From positions 1-64,000 of the forward strand of contig DFNI01000013.1 of the NCBI GenBank assembly GCA_002375995.1: a stretch of DNA of 64,000 nucleotides. The letters are read 5' to 3'. The notes under the pieces were generated by a model. That model did no database searches, was not told the DNA's origin, and saw only the letters and a program-made list of their open reading frames with translations. Below are positions 1 through 8,531 of this stretch, piece by piece (positions within the stretch are counted from its first letter, which is position 1; the number at the start of each line of letters is the position of its first letter). The DNA comes from Acetothermia bacterium UBA3571 (GTDB lineage: Bacteria > Bipolaricaulota > Bipolaricaulia > Bipolaricaulales > Bipolaricaulaceae). A program made the position numbers and the translations under genes.

Positions 1-1081
1 GGCTCCCGGAACGCCGCCTCCACCCGCCAAAGACCCTTGTACGCCAGGGCCACTTCCTCCGCCGGAAGGTCACCGTCGGTCAACAGCACGCACTTCCCGT
101 CGTAGCGGGCCTCCCGCTTGAGCGCCCCCTCATCGATCTCCACCTTCGCCCTCTCGATCCTGAGGTACCTCCGGTACCCTCGATTTCCCACCAACCCTTT
201 GAGCCCGCCCCGGGCAAGCCTCTCCACGAGCTTTCCCACCATCTCCTCCCCTACCTCCCGCACCCGCCTCATCCTCGCCCCCAGATGTGGGAAAGGCCCA
301 GGGAGGACAGAAGCTCCAAGTTCTCCTCCAATACCGTCCCCCGTCCGACACCACGATCACCCGCCCGACGGGGAACCGCTCCCTCAACGAGATGATCGCC
401 CGGGCGAAGCTCCGCACGTCCGCGGTGGCCCCGGGGAAGACCTCGTGGGCGATGGGCACCCCTCCCTCGGTCATCGCCACCGCCACCACGATCTGCCTCA
501 GATCCGGACGTTTGCCCCGGGAGTGGCCGTACTCCGCTAACCCCGCCGGCCCCTCCCCCTGAAACCGGGAGAAAAGATCCCTCCTTTTCCGAAACAGGTC
601 CTCCTCAAGCCGCTCCTTGTGCTCCCACAGCACGTCCAGCGCCCGGTAAAAGTGGCGCAGCTCTAGCCCCATAAAAGAAGGCTCCTCCACCTCCTCGATC
701 CAGCAGGATACCCCCAGCTTGGAACAGGGGAAAGGAGACGGTTGAGCACCATGGCGAAGATGGCCGCCACCACGTCGAACCCGTAGCCCCGTGCCCCCAC
801 GTACCTCGTCAACAGCTCCCCCAGGCCCAGTTCCTCCCACAGCCTCTTGAACACCAGCACCGGCCCGTACTCCTTGGCCGCATGTACGAACAGGTCGTGG
901 GCCACATCCAATACCTGGGTCCGGAAAGCGTAGCGGGCCAGCCCCTCCACCAATGCATCGATGGCCCCCTCCTCCCGTAGCTCGTCCAGCCGGCCCAAAT
1001 AGGCCACCACCTTCTGGCAGGGCTTCCCATTCACGCGCACGCCTCGTCCTTGTTGCGGAACCGTTTCACTCGGATGTACAC
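1..1081 (-). pseudogene. Broken IS1634-family transposase, cut by the window edge
   Basis: Reading the reverse strand in three frames gives consecutive pieces of one DDE transposase of the IS1634/IS4 type. A GTG start at 1081 opens with VYIRVKRFRNKDEA and hits a stop near 1035. A second frame carries NGKPCQKVVAYLGRL and runs to about 720. A third carries YGHSRGKRPDLRQIVVAV and the catalytic-domain segment VIVVSDGG. Between 1 and 180 another frame shift gives YDGKCVLLTDGDLPAEEVAL and LWRVEAAF, the conserved C-terminal glutamate-helix region. At least three frameshifts mean it cannot make a full transposase. The C-terminus lies outside the window and no terminal inverted repeat could be identified. 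The family call rests on remembered motif patterns. Confidence 0.85.
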
Positions 1082-1202
1082 GACACGACAACCTTGGCAA
1101 ATTCCTTCAGATCAATAGGCACTACAATTTCCGTTGGCGAACATCCGCTTCCCTATCTCTTGGACATTTCAGGTCGTCGCGAGGCTCAAATCCCGACGCT
1201 GA

Positions 1203-1693
1203 GTGTCAAAGTTGGGTCATTATTGCGAGCAATTTTCCAACGCTAGTGTCAGGGTTACCTCAACCACGGCTTATAAAGGCGATCAATCGTTGGAAATTGC
1301 CCTCTCTACTGAATGTGGAAAAGGTGCCAATGTTTCCGTGAGATTGAAAACATATGGCACTTCCTGGGACGAAGTGAAAGGCGTTTCCGTTGCGGTAAAA
1401 AGGATGGATCCCTCTGTGGGCGTTGCTCTCATGATCCCCATGAAGATAGAGAAGGACGAGCCGGTTTGGGGTTACACAGCTCGACTCCCGGTTCCAAAGT
1501 TGGGGAATGGGAACATTTCACAATCCCCATTTCGGATTTCGCAACATTCGGCCCTGACAGCGAATACGCAGGAATCCAGGATGCCTCTTCCCTCAACCCC
1601 TGGGACCTCTACGTGGTGTTCTACCCCACCGAGGAAGGACCACTGGATACGAAAGTCTACATCGACAGTTTGGGCGTTATTAGAGGACAATAA
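1203..1693 (+). pseudogene. Frameshifted beta-sandwich (carbohydrate-binding-like) domain remnant
   Basis: Two overlapping frames together read as one beta-rich domain. The first gives SVRVTSTTAYKGDQSLEIAL and runs to about 1500. The second continues as GEWEHFTIPISDFATFGPDS and ends with VYIDSLGVIRGQ at 1693. The change of frame falls near 1490-1510 and looks like a one-base shift. Alternating hydrophobic strands, a 'KGDQSLEI' motif and a closing 'KVYIDSLGV' strand resemble carbohydrate-binding modules of secreted glycan-active proteins. No signal peptide or convincing start is visible, so the 5' part is probably lost. The exact family is unresolved. It sits between a dead transposase and an ATPase gene in a decaying region. 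Confidence 0.5.
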
Positions 1694-1760
1694 GGATAGA
1701 AACCAGCAGGACTTCCCTTTTCTCGGTGCCGAAGCATTAGAGGCCAATTCCCGTGAGTTC

Positions 1761-2933
1761 TTAAAGTCTGTGTAACCAAGCGGCGAAAACCCGATCGGTT
1801 ATCCGGTATATGCGGTCTTCCTTGGTTAGTACCATCGCTGCGGCCAAGCGGTTTAGGCTGTAGGAAACATTGGGGGCGGGAACCCCCAAGGCTTTGGCCA
1901 CCCCGCTGAGGCTGCGGGGGCCCTCGGCCAGCACCTTGAGTACGGCACGCTGCTGCTCACTGAATCGCGTCTGCCAGCGTTCTTGGAAATCGGCCGAAAG
2001 CTCCTCGAGGAGCCGCTCGAACGCGATCTCGACGTCGCCGGCCTCTATTCGCTTGAGGCCCTTGAGCACGATCTCACGCTCAAGCTCTAGGCCCAGCTTC
2101 TGAAAATAATAGGGGATGCCCCCCACAAGCTCCGTCACCCTATTTAAGGCCTCCTCCGATATCCCTACCCCATGCACCTCTTGAAGCCTCTCGCGATAGT
2201 AGCGGTGCACATAGGGTGTTGGGATCTCGCCCAGGAACAACCGCCCCACCATCTGGTAAAGGGGGCTTTTCCCTTCGCGGCCGAAGACCTCGTTCATGAT
2301 CCGCAAGCTGCTTCCGCTGAAAAGGTAGACCACGTGGCGCTGGGCCTCCATCCGCTCCTTGAAGAGAGCGAACAGGAGCCCATCGAACTCAGCCAAGGTC
2401 TGGAATTCGTCCATTATGACCAGCACGCGTTCCCCTTGTTCCTCGGCGAGCCGCTCCGGGAAGTCCAACGCGGTTTCGAGGAGCGCTGGTTCGTCCACCT
2501 CCCGGGTGCGGAACTTGAGCCGGATCGAGCCCACGCCCTCGATGCTCCCCCCGATCTCCTTCAGGCGCTCCCGCATGCCCACCACCGGTTTCCGCAAAAC
2601 ATCCCTCCAGGTAGCGAGGAGCCGCCGCGCCCGGCCGTGTTTGTCCTCGAATGCCTTGAGAACCGCTTCCACCAGGCGGTCGTGGAAGTCCACGGCGGTC
2701 AACATCCCCAAACAGTTCACGTAGACCCCCAACATCTCGCTCGCCACCCGGGACTCCACGGCCCGAAGAAGCGCGGTCTTGCCGAACCGGCGCGGAGCGA
2801 TCACCACGTTGCTTTGGGAAAGGGTGTGGGCGTCGTGGACGAGCCGGGCGAGTTCCTCCTCGCGATCCACGAAATATGGGGGCGTGATCACCCCTCCCAC
2901 TTTGAACGCTGGCTCCTTCACCTGCACCTCCAA
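1761..2933 (-). CDS. AAA+ ATPase of the archaeal ATPase (ATPase_2) type with C-terminal winged helix
   Basis: This 390-residue protein has a Walker A motif PRRFGKTA at about residues 47-54 and a Walker B motif VLVIMDEFQ at 170-178, in the order typical of the STAND/AAA-like 'archaeal ATPase' family common in thermophiles. The last 80 residues (LKVLAEGPRSLSGVAKALGV onwards) look like a winged helix-turn-helix, a frequent partner in this family. The start is a TTG with no clear Shine-Dalgarno sequence; GTG codons two and four codons later are alternatives. The family's biological role is poorly defined and it is often mobile. It lies alone between decayed genes, with a repeated CACTATAGTG element immediately upstream that may control it. 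Confidence 0.85.
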   Translation of the reverse strand: MEVQVKEPAFKVGGVITPPYFVDREEELARLVHDAHTLSQSNVVIAPRRFGKTALLRAVESRVASEMLGVYVNCLGMLTAVDFHDRLVEAVLKAFEDKHGRARRLLATWRDVLRKPVVGMRERLKEIGGSIEGVGSIRLKFRTREVDEPALLETALDFPERLAEEQGERVLVIMDEFQTLAEFDGLLFALFKERMEAQRHVVYLFSGSSLRIMNEVFGREGKSPLYQMVGRLFLGEIPTPYVHRYYRERLQEVHGVGISEEALNRVTELVGGIPYYFQKLGLELEREIVLKGLKRIEAGDVEIAFERLLEELSADFQERWQTRFSEQQRAVLKVLAEGPRSLSGVAKALGVPAPNVSYSLNRLAAAMVLTKEDRIYRITDRVFAAWLHRL

Positions 2934-2949
2934 GATTTTAGTGTACTCA

Positions 2950-3016
2950 CACTATAGTAGTTAAGCAAGAGAATTTTTTAAGTGTTTTCGCACTATAGTG
3001 AGTTGCCACTATATTC
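2950..3016. promoter_or_regulatory. Three copies of a CACTATAGTG-like element upstream of the ATPase gene
   Basis: CACTATAGTA occurs at 2950-2959, the perfect palindrome CACTATAGTG at 2991-3000, and CACTATATTC at 3007-3016. Copies one and two are 41 bases apart and copies two and three 16 apart. The stretch between them is unusually AT-rich for this genome. The reverse strand reads TATAGT in the first two copies, which could be -10 boxes, but no good -35 box is spaced correctly. An operator for a repressor is the alternative. No binding protein is known. Confidence 0.4.
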
Positions 3017-3229
3017 GCCTCGGACGGATTTTTTGGAGGGAAACTGCCCGGCGGCTCGGGGCGGTCCTGGTCTCCTCAACCAGGGTGGGGAGACCCACGT
3101 ACCTCACCTTGAGCCCCGCAGGCTTTTGGTGCAGGGCTCAGCTACATCACTCGCCACCACGTAACAGCGAATCTTGGATACCAGCACACCAGTGCCTTCA
3201 TCCCCCCGGGAGAAAACAACCCCCTTCTT

Positions 3230-3452
3230 CTACCTGACCTCGACGGCACTGTTTGCGTCCACCACTGCGGTTCGAATCAGAGGGCGCACGCTTTCACTGG
3301 AATAGGCGAATTCATCCCCGTACCCGCCGATGATGAGGGCGTTTTTGAGTCCTCAGGGACCACGCGCTTCCCGTGGGGTCATCGAAACCCAAAAAGAAGA
3401 AGAGCCCCACCGCTGGAACACTTGCTGCCGCTACGTGCCACAACCCTTTCAT
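3230..3452 (-). pseudogene. Frameshifted small secreted or membrane protein remnant
   Basis: An ATG at 3452 sits seven bases after a good ribosome binding site (AGGGAGG) and opens MKGLWHVAAASVPAVGLFFF, a convincing signal peptide or membrane anchor. After about 33 codons the frame must shift near 3350 to continue as LKNALIIGGYGDEFAYSSES and VRPLIRTAVVDANSAVEVR before a stop at 3230. The shift makes the gene look broken. Further reverse-strand reading between about 3050 and 3130 gives short plausible coding (LKVRYVGLPTLVEETRTA), so the original gene may have been longer. The family was not recognised. The 240 bases from 3453 to 3692 show nothing convincing. Confidence 0.4.
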
Positions 3453-3692
3453 TTGATACCTCCCTGGACGTTCCCGGGCAGTGGGATTATGGCGACCGGA
3501 AGGGGCGACGTCCATTAAAACAACGTTCTCAAAACCATTTTTTATTTATCTCGGTACGCGCAGCATGAAGGTCATGTGGAAGTCCCGCAGAAGCCCGTTA
3601 TGACCAAACACCTTAAAAGGGTCGCCAAAATCTTCTAAAAACTAAACGAGTACAAGCTCTAGTGAAGCACTGCATTAAAGCCGCTTCTCTAG

Positions 3693-3767
3693 TACGCCCG
3701 GCAGGATTTGAACCTGCGACCTCTGGCTCCGGAGGCCAGCGCTCTATCCGGGCTGAGCTACGGGCGC
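3693..3767 (-). tRNA. tRNA-Arg (anticodon CCG)
   Basis: The reverse strand folds as a 75-base tRNA. The acceptor stem GCGCCCG pairs with CGGGCGT, with one G-U pair and discriminator A. The D arm begins GCTCAG, the anticodon stem is CTGGC/GCCAG around loop CTCCGGA (anticodon CCG), and the T loop is TTCAAAT on a GCAGG/CCTGC stem. CCA is not encoded. It lies two bases from the tRNA-Ser gene on the same strand, so the two are probably co-transcribed. Confidence 0.93.
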
Positions 3768-3769
3768 TG

Positions 3770-3861
3770 CGGAGGGAGCGGGATTCGAACCCGCGGCTGA
3801 GCTTTTGAGGCCCAGCTACGGCTTAGCAAGCCGTCGCCTTCGACCGCTCGGCCATCCCTCC
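3770..3861 (-). tRNA. tRNA-Ser (anticodon GCT)
   Basis: This is a 92-base class II tRNA. The acceptor stem is GGAGGGA/TCCCTCC, the anticodon stem ACGGC/GCCGT closes loop TTGCTAA with anticodon GCT, and the long variable arm (AGCTGGGCC..AAAAGCTC) is characteristic of tRNA-Ser. The T arm reads GCGGGTTCGAATCCCGC. It is the upstream member of the Ser-Arg tRNA pair. Confidence 0.93.
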
Positions 3862-3891
3862 TGACTTTCCTTCCCCCATTCTATTCACTGC

Positions 3892-3921
3892 TTGAAACCC
3901 AGGCAAGCAAGGGGCTAGTAT
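3892..3921 (+). promoter_or_regulatory. Probable promoter of the HAD phosphatase gene
   Basis: TTGAAA at 3892-3897 is followed after 18 bases by TAGTAT at 3916-3921. The ATG at 3930 is only 8 bases past the -10 box and no Shine-Dalgarno sequence fits between them, so the transcript is probably leaderless or nearly so. Confidence 0.45.
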
Positions 3922-3929
3922 CCCCCGCC

Positions 3930-4724
3930 ATGGGACAATCTTGCCACTTCAAGGCGTTCCTCGTGGACGTGGACGGGGTGTTGGTCAAAGGCGGGGAGCC
4001 GATCCCGGGAGCCCGCGAGGCCCTTTCCGAATTGAAACGGTTGGGCGCGGTGGTGATCCTCACCAATAACTCCACCCGCTCCCGTGCCCGCACCGCCGAA
4101 CTCCTCCAGTCCCTCCACTTCCCCGTTGCCCCCGAAGAGGTGGTGACCAGCTCCTATATCGCCGCTCGGTGGCTCCTGGACCGAGCAGGACCTTCTCGGG
4201 TCTGGACCATCGGGGAAGAGGGGCTTTCAGAAGAGCTCCAGCTCGCTGGACACACCCTCGTGCCCCCCCAAGAAGCGGAGTGGATCGTGGTGGGAATGGA
4301 CCGGAGTTTGACCTATGCCAAGCTGGCCGATGCCCTGCGGGCACTGCTCTCCGGCGCGCGGCTTCTGGCCACCAACCGCGATGGAACCTTTCCCACCCCC
4401 CAGGGGCTCCTCCCCGGCGCGGGGGCGGTGGTGGGCGCCATAGAGGGGATGGGCTTCTCCCCTGAGGCAGTGGTGGGAAAACCTTCCCCCGTGGCCTTCG
4501 AGATCGCCTTGCGGGTGGCCGGCGCCGCCCCGGGTGAGGCCTTGATGATTGGAGACCGCTGGGAAACGGATATCCATGGGGCAAAACAGGCGGGCCTCGC
4601 CACCGCGTTGGTCCTCTCCGGCGTGAGTTCGCCCGCCGAACTCCCTCGCTACGATCCTCCCCCCGATTTCGTGGCCGAGGACATCGGGGGCTTGGTGAAA
4701 GTCCTCACGGAGAGGGTGCGGTGA
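3930..4724 (+). CDS. HAD superfamily phosphatase, NagD/4-nitrophenylphosphatase (HAD-IIA) type
   Basis: The 264-residue protein has the HAD motifs in order. FLVDVDGVL has nucleophile Asp13 and acid/base Asp15. Motif II is ILTNNST near residue 44, the conserved lysine lies in VVGKPSP, and motif IV is MIGDRWETDI. The cap between motifs II and III is the alpha/beta type of subclass IIA. Members dephosphorylate small sugar or nucleotide phosphates in the cytoplasm; the substrate cannot be told from sequence. The downstream gene starts with GTG inside its stop codon (GTGA overlap), so the two are translationally coupled. No Shine-Dalgarno sequence precedes the start. Confidence 0.9.
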   Translation: MGQSCHFKAFLVDVDGVLVKGGEPIPGAREALSELKRLGAVVILTNNSTRSRARTAELLQSLHFPVAPEEVVTSSYIAARWLLDRAGPSRVWTIGEEGLSEELQLAGHTLVPPQEAEWIVVGMDRSLTYAKLADALRALLSGARLLATNRDGTFPTPQGLLPGAGAVVGAIEGMGFSPEAVVGKPSPVAFEIALRVAGAAPGEALMIGDRWETDIHGAKQAGLATALVLSGVSSPAELPRYDPPPDFVAEDIGGLVKVLTERVR

Positions 4725-5398
4725 GGCTCCCCTTCTTTCGCCGAGATGGAACTTCCATCGTGGAGGTGGGCATCGCCCGTGCCCTGAAAGGCGAGGGATG
4801 TCCCATCTGTCGGTTGGTACGGGAGGGGGAAGAAGGTTTTCTATGGACGATGCTATACGAGTCTTCCGGAGATCTCCGAGCCCATGGGGAATTCTGCTCC
4901 TCGCTCGGGCTCTGTTCCCGTCACGCATCGCTTCTGGAGAAGATGGTCAGGGAACGGAACCTCATCACCCCCAGCGGGGTCGCCCGGTTTTACCAAAGCC
5001 TCTCCGCCTACGTGAGGGAGCGAATCTGGAAGGGAATCCCGGAGGGGCGCTGTAGGCTCTGTACGTATGCCCACGCTGCGGCCACCCGTTATGCCGGGGC
5101 CTTGGCCCGTTACCTCGAGGCCGAAATTAACCGCGACCTATACGAACGCTCCGATGGATTGTGTCTTCCCCACTTGCGGGCGACCCTGGCCGCCGCGCGG
5201 CCCCGGGTACGGGAGTTCCTCCGCGGGGATTTCGTCCGCCGGCTAAATGAATTGGAGAAAGCGCTGCAGGAGCTTCAGCGCAAGCAGAGCTACGATGTCC
5301 CAGAAACCCCCACCCCCGAGGAATCCGCGGCGTGGACAGAAGCCCTGTGGCGTTTTGGAGGCATGGAGTTCGAAGAGCTCATCACCAAAGAACCGTAA
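4721..5398 (+). CDS. Cys-rich DUF6062-like protein
   Basis: This is a 225-residue soluble protein of unknown function. It begins with VEVGIARALKGEGCPICRLV, followed by a helical region with further Cys and His residues (EFCSSLGLCSRHASLLEKM, GRCRLCTYAHAAATRY, GLCLPHLRATL). The repeated CxxC and C..H patterns resemble DUF6062-type proteins and suggest several metal-binding or redox Cys pairs. The GTG start overlaps the stop of the phosphatase gene, so both are expressed together. No signal peptide or membrane segment is seen. The family label comes from remembered pattern and is moderately sure. Confidence 0.65.
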   Translation: MRLPFFRRDGTSIVEVGIARALKGEGCPICRLVREGEEGFLWTMLYESSGDLRAHGEFCSSLGLCSRHASLLEKMVRERNLITPSGVARFYQSLSAYVRERIWKGIPEGRCRLCTYAHAAATRYAGALARYLEAEINRDLYERSDGLCLPHLRATLAAARPRVREFLRGDFVRRLNELEKALQELQRKQSYDVPETPTPEESAAWTEALWRFGGMEFEELITKEP

Positions 5399-5403
5399 GC
5401 TGG

Positions 5404-5491
5404 CGGAGGGGGCGGGATTCGAACCCGCGGAGGGTTTTTGGCCCTCAAGGGATTTCAAGTCCCTCGCCTTAGTCCGCTCGGCCACCCCTCC
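5404..5491 (-). tRNA. tRNA-Ser (anticodon TGA)
   Basis: This is an 88-base class II tRNA on the reverse strand. The acceptor stem is GGAGGGG/CCCCTCC with discriminator G. The anticodon stem AGGGA/TCCCT closes loop CTTGAAA with anticodon TGA. A long variable arm (TGAGGGCC..AAAACCCTC) and T arm GCGGGTTCGAATCCCGC follow. It starts just after the Cys-rich gene on the opposite strand. Confidence 0.93.
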
Positions 5492-5529
5492 GGGAACAAT
5501 ATCTTATGGCCCACGGAAGGCCACAGCAA

Positions 5530-6234
5530 TCACCCCACGGAGGGGAAACCTGCGCGGAAGTAACTGCGGAACTCTCCAAGGAGCCGCTTGATCAAACTCT
5601 CTTCGGCCGGTGTAAGCTTGAGCACGCCCGCTGCACCCAGGGGGAGGTTGAGGAGCATCCTCATCCCCCGCCAGATGTTCGGGGGAACTTCCTCCCCCCT
5701 TCCGCCGCAGCCGCGGCATAGAAGCCCCTCCCCCGGGGCCCAGGTGAGTCCCTCTTGGGAACCACACCGGACACAGCCATCGAGGCGGGGCCCCTGACCG
5801 AGGAAGGAGAGGAGCTTGAGTTGGAAGGAAAGGAGGCCCAGGCCAGGGTCCAAACCCCCTTCCAATTCCCAAAGGAAACCCTGCACCAGGCGCAGGACCT
5901 GGGGTTCGGGACTTCGCTCGGGTAGGAGCTCGGCGACCATCGCCAAGCCCTCCAAAGCGGCTCCCAGCCTGTCCGGATCCCGCCGCAACTCGGGAAAAAG
6001 GCGGAGCAAGGAGCCTTCTTTCAGAAGATATGGACCTTCTCGCACATAGTAAATGAACTCCACGGTGTTGGTGGGCTCAAATATAGCTCCATACGGGGAT
6101 TCCATCCGCCGTGCCCGCTTCACCAGCAGGGCTATCTTCCCTTCTTTCTCCGACAAGACGAAAGCCAGCCTGTCGGTCTCCTGGACGTCTCGGCTCACAA
6201 GCACAATTCCCCGGGTACGGCGGAGCTTCGCCAT
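5530..6234 (-). CDS. recO: DNA repair protein RecO
   Basis: RecO loads RecA onto SSB-coated DNA with RecR in the RecFOR gap-repair pathway. The 234-residue length is normal. The N-terminal OB fold reads GIVLVSRDVQETDRLAFVLS, with the 'EKEGKIALLVKRARR' strand typical of RecO. A zinc site of four Cys (C154, C157, C173, C176 in CVRCG...CRGCGG) lies after the helical domain. The ATG lies one base after the deoC stop, so recO is the second gene of a deoC-recO operon. Confidence 0.92.
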   Translation of the reverse strand: MAKLRRTRGIVLVSRDVQETDRLAFVLSEKEGKIALLVKRARRMESPYGAIFEPTNTVEFIYYVREGPYLLKEGSLLRLFPELRRDPDRLGAALEGLAMVAELLPERSPEPQVLRLVQGFLWELEGGLDPGLGLLSFQLKLLSFLGQGPRLDGCVRCGSQEGLTWAPGEGLLCRGCGGRGEEVPPNIWRGMRMLLNLPLGAAGVLKLTPAEESLIKRLLGEFRSYFRAGFPSVG

Positions 6235-6235
6235 C

Positions 6236-6907
6236 TCAGTCCGGCGCTCCCTGGACGATCTGGACCCCGCGGGAAGCGCCGATCCGCGTCGCCCCGGCTT
6301 CGATCATCCGAAGGGCGGTCTCGTAGTCGCGGATTCCCCCCGCGGCCTTGACCCCCATCCCTTCACCCACCGTGCGCCGCAATAGGGCCACGTCCTCCAC
6401 CGTAGCCCCTCCGGGGCCGAAGCCGGTGGAGGTCTTGACGAAATCCGCCCCCGCGGCCTTGGCAAGGATCGCCCCCGCCACCTTCTCCTCGTCAGAAAGC
6501 AGTGCACATTCCAGGATGACTTTGAGCACCACCCTATGGGGGGCCTTGTCGATCTCCTCCCGGACGGTCCGGATATCCCGCAGTACCTCCGCGTAATTCC
6601 CCGCCTTCAACGCGGCCACGTTGATCACCATGTCCACCTCGTCGGCCCCACAGTCCACGGCCGTCTTGGCCTCGAACGCTTTCACCTCGGGCACGTGTTG
6701 GCCATGGGGAAAACCTACCACCGTGCACACCTTCACTTCCGCGTCCCGCAGGAGTTCTCGGGCGAGCTTCACGTAGGTTGGGGGGATACAGACGGCATAG
6801 AAACCGTAAAGCTTCGCCTCATTGCACACCCGCTCCACATCCTCCGGGGTCGTCGCGGGCCCGAGCACAGTGTGATCGATATAACGCGCGATCTCCCGCT
6901 TGCGCAC
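6236..6907 (-). CDS. deoC: Deoxyribose-phosphate aldolase
   Basis: DeoC cleaves 2-deoxyribose 5-phosphate to acetaldehyde and glyceraldehyde 3-phosphate in deoxynucleoside breakdown. The 223-residue protein is a TIM barrel of usual length. It has YIDHTVL near the N-terminus, VVGFPHG at 63-69, DEVDMVINV with the catalytic Asp92, the Schiff-base lysine K158 in FVKTSTGFG, and the phosphate-binding AAGGIRDYETA. The start is GTG at 6907, preceded by the purine-rich stretch GGAGGAAAGGGG. It is followed immediately by recO; no other nucleoside catabolic gene is nearby. Confidence 0.95.
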   Translation of the reverse strand: MRKREIARYIDHTVLGPATTPEDVERVCNEAKLYGFYAVCIPPTYVKLARELLRDAEVKVCTVVGFPHGQHVPEVKAFEAKTAVDCGADEVDMVINVAALKAGNYAEVLRDIRTVREEIDKAPHRVVLKVILECALLSDEEKVAGAILAKAAGADFVKTSTGFGPGGATVEDVALLRRTVGEGMGVKAAGGIRDYETALRMIEAGATRIGASRGVQIVQGAPD

Positions 6908-6967
6908 TTCCCATCACCCCTTTCCTCCGCAAGATAGCCCCCCATCCCCCCGGACGCAAACGCCCCC

Positions 6968-6997
6968 TTGACACGGACGTGGGGGTGATGGTAGGGT
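6968..6997 (+). promoter_or_regulatory. Possible promoter upstream of the Kelch gene
   Basis: TTGACA at 6968-6973 is followed after 18 bases by TAGGGT at 6992-6997. The -35 box is perfect and the -10 box weak. It would leave an untranslated leader of about 150 bases before the ATG at 7157. Nothing else is recognised in the 250-base gap between deoC and the Kelch gene. Confidence 0.3.
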
Positions 6998-7156
6998 GGG
7001 ACCGTGGATTTTGGCATTCGATAACGGGACGAGGGTGCGGGGCGGGTCATTCCCACGGCCCTTCACCTCAAAGATCGGACCGAAACCCACCCTCGGGCGC
7101 CCACACGGCCGGAACGATCGCGCCCATCCCCTCCTCTCGCCGTGGAGGTGGAAGCC

Positions 7157-8179
7157 ATGCGTGTGGCGATGTGGGCGACCGTAGCGGTATTGGCCGTGGT
7201 ATCCTTGGGTTTCCCCGAGGACTGGAACCAGTTCCCGGCTCCCAATCTCCCTTCAGAGCGGTTCGGCGCCGGCAGGGTGGTCCTGGATGACGGCCGCGTC
7301 CTCATCTTCGGCGGAATGGATGTGCGCGGCGAGCTCATCAACGACCTCTACGTGTTCGGGGAGCTCGAGGGTTTGCAGTTCGAGCGGATGGAGACCACGG
7401 ATCCGCCGCCGGGCCGGTTGGGAGCCACGATGACCCAGGTATCGGAGAGCGAGGTGGCACTCTTCGGCGGCCAGGGGAAGGAGGGGGTGCTCGGCGACCT
7501 GTGGATCCTGGACCTGGGTACCTCTGCATGGCGCCGGGTGTCCGCGGAGGTGGTGCCGCCGCGGAAGTTCCACTGCGCCTGGTACCATGGGGCGACCGGG
7601 AGACTTTATATCGCCGGGGGGGTCGGCCGCGGCGGGAAGCCCCTGCGGGATCTCTACAGCTATTCGTTCCGGGCGAACAGGTGGGAACGGGGTCCGGACG
7701 CTCCGGAGGAGTTCTGGGGAGCATATGCCGCCGTACATTGTGAGGGTCCATGCTCGGCGGTGGTGCTCGGCCCGGTGTCCCTGACCTACGACATGGTCCG
7801 GGGCGCCTGGGGGGCCCTGGACCCCGGGGGAGATGTGCCCCCGCCCAAGCACCTGGCCACTTTCGCCGTAAGGGGCGACCGGCTCTACATGTTCGGCGGG
7901 CTCTACTTGGGGGAGAGCCGTGTTTTTGTGACCCCTTGTACCTTTTCCTATGACATCACTGCCAACCGCTGGACGTACCACCACGCCGTCCCCCCGCCAT
8001 ACGGGGAGACCGGCCTGTGGTGGGCGAACGCTTTTCACGATGCGGCCGCGGACGCGTTCTACATCCTCGGGGGCCTGGTGGGTTGGCCGTTCGATGACCT
8101 CGGTGATTTTCTCGCCGGCGGTTGGGCCCCCTCTGGGTGGCCCCTGAACGACAGAGTGTACGTGTTCCGCCCCGGATAA
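7157..8179 (+). CDS. Secreted Kelch-repeat beta-propeller protein
   Basis: The start is the ATG at 7157, eight bases after GGAGGTGG, giving 340 residues that open with the signal peptide MRVAMWATVAVLAVVSLGF. The rest is a set of Kelch-type repeats, each with a glycine pair and a 'DLYVF' or 'LWILDL' strand: RVLIFGGMDVRGELINDLYV, EVALFGGQGKEGVLGDLWIL, RLYIAGGVGRGGKPLRDLYS, RLYMFGGLYLGESRVF and AFYILGGLVGWPFDD. This makes a roughly six-bladed propeller exported from the cytoplasm. No copper or catalytic residues of galactose oxidase stand out. Such proteins bind partners or glycans; the function is unknown. Confidence 0.8.
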   Translation: MRVAMWATVAVLAVVSLGFPEDWNQFPAPNLPSERFGAGRVVLDDGRVLIFGGMDVRGELINDLYVFGELEGLQFERMETTDPPPGRLGATMTQVSESEVALFGGQGKEGVLGDLWILDLGTSAWRRVSAEVVPPRKFHCAWYHGATGRLYIAGGVGRGGKPLRDLYSYSFRANRWERGPDAPEEFWGAYAAVHCEGPCSAVVLGPVSLTYDMVRGAWGALDPGGDVPPPKHLATFAVRGDRLYMFGGLYLGESRVFVTPCTFSYDITANRWTYHHAVPPPYGETGLWWANAFHDAAADAFYILGGLVGWPFDDLGDFLAGGWAPSGWPLNDRVYVFRPG

Positions 8180-8236
8180 CCGGGGTCTGGGAAGCCCTCT
8201 GTAGCGACGGGAAACCCGGCCCGGCCGTGGAACCGG

Positions 8237-8530
8237 ATGAGCCCTACCCGGACTCGGTCGACCGCATCCTCACCCAGGGCCTGGACGAGCGTGAGGGCCC
8301 GGGTGGATCGGGATCCCCCGTTTACGGCCGCGGTCGCCACCGCCATTTTGCGGCTCCGGATCTTTTCCCCGGGTGAGGAGGCCGAGATCCGGGTGGAAGT
8401 TCACGACGCCCGGGGCCGTCCCAGCGACACCCGGTGGTTGGAGGTCCATGTCGGCGGTGCCCCCCCTGGATGCGCCTGTTTCGGGCGGAGGGATAGCGCA
8501 GGCAAGCCCCATCCGCGCCCACGTGGGGTT
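8237..8530 (+). pseudogene. Possible decayed beta-sandwich coding remnant
   Basis: One forward frame reads AVATAILRLRIFSPGEEAEI followed by RVEVHDARGRPSDTRWLEVHVGG between about 8330 and 8460. This looks like a real beta-strand domain. The frame has no convincing start, and its continuation runs into the antisense of the racemase gene. I interpret it as the remains of a secreted-protein gene following the Kelch gene. The rest of the 350-base gap shows nothing else. Confidence 0.25.
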
Positions 8531-8531
8531 C

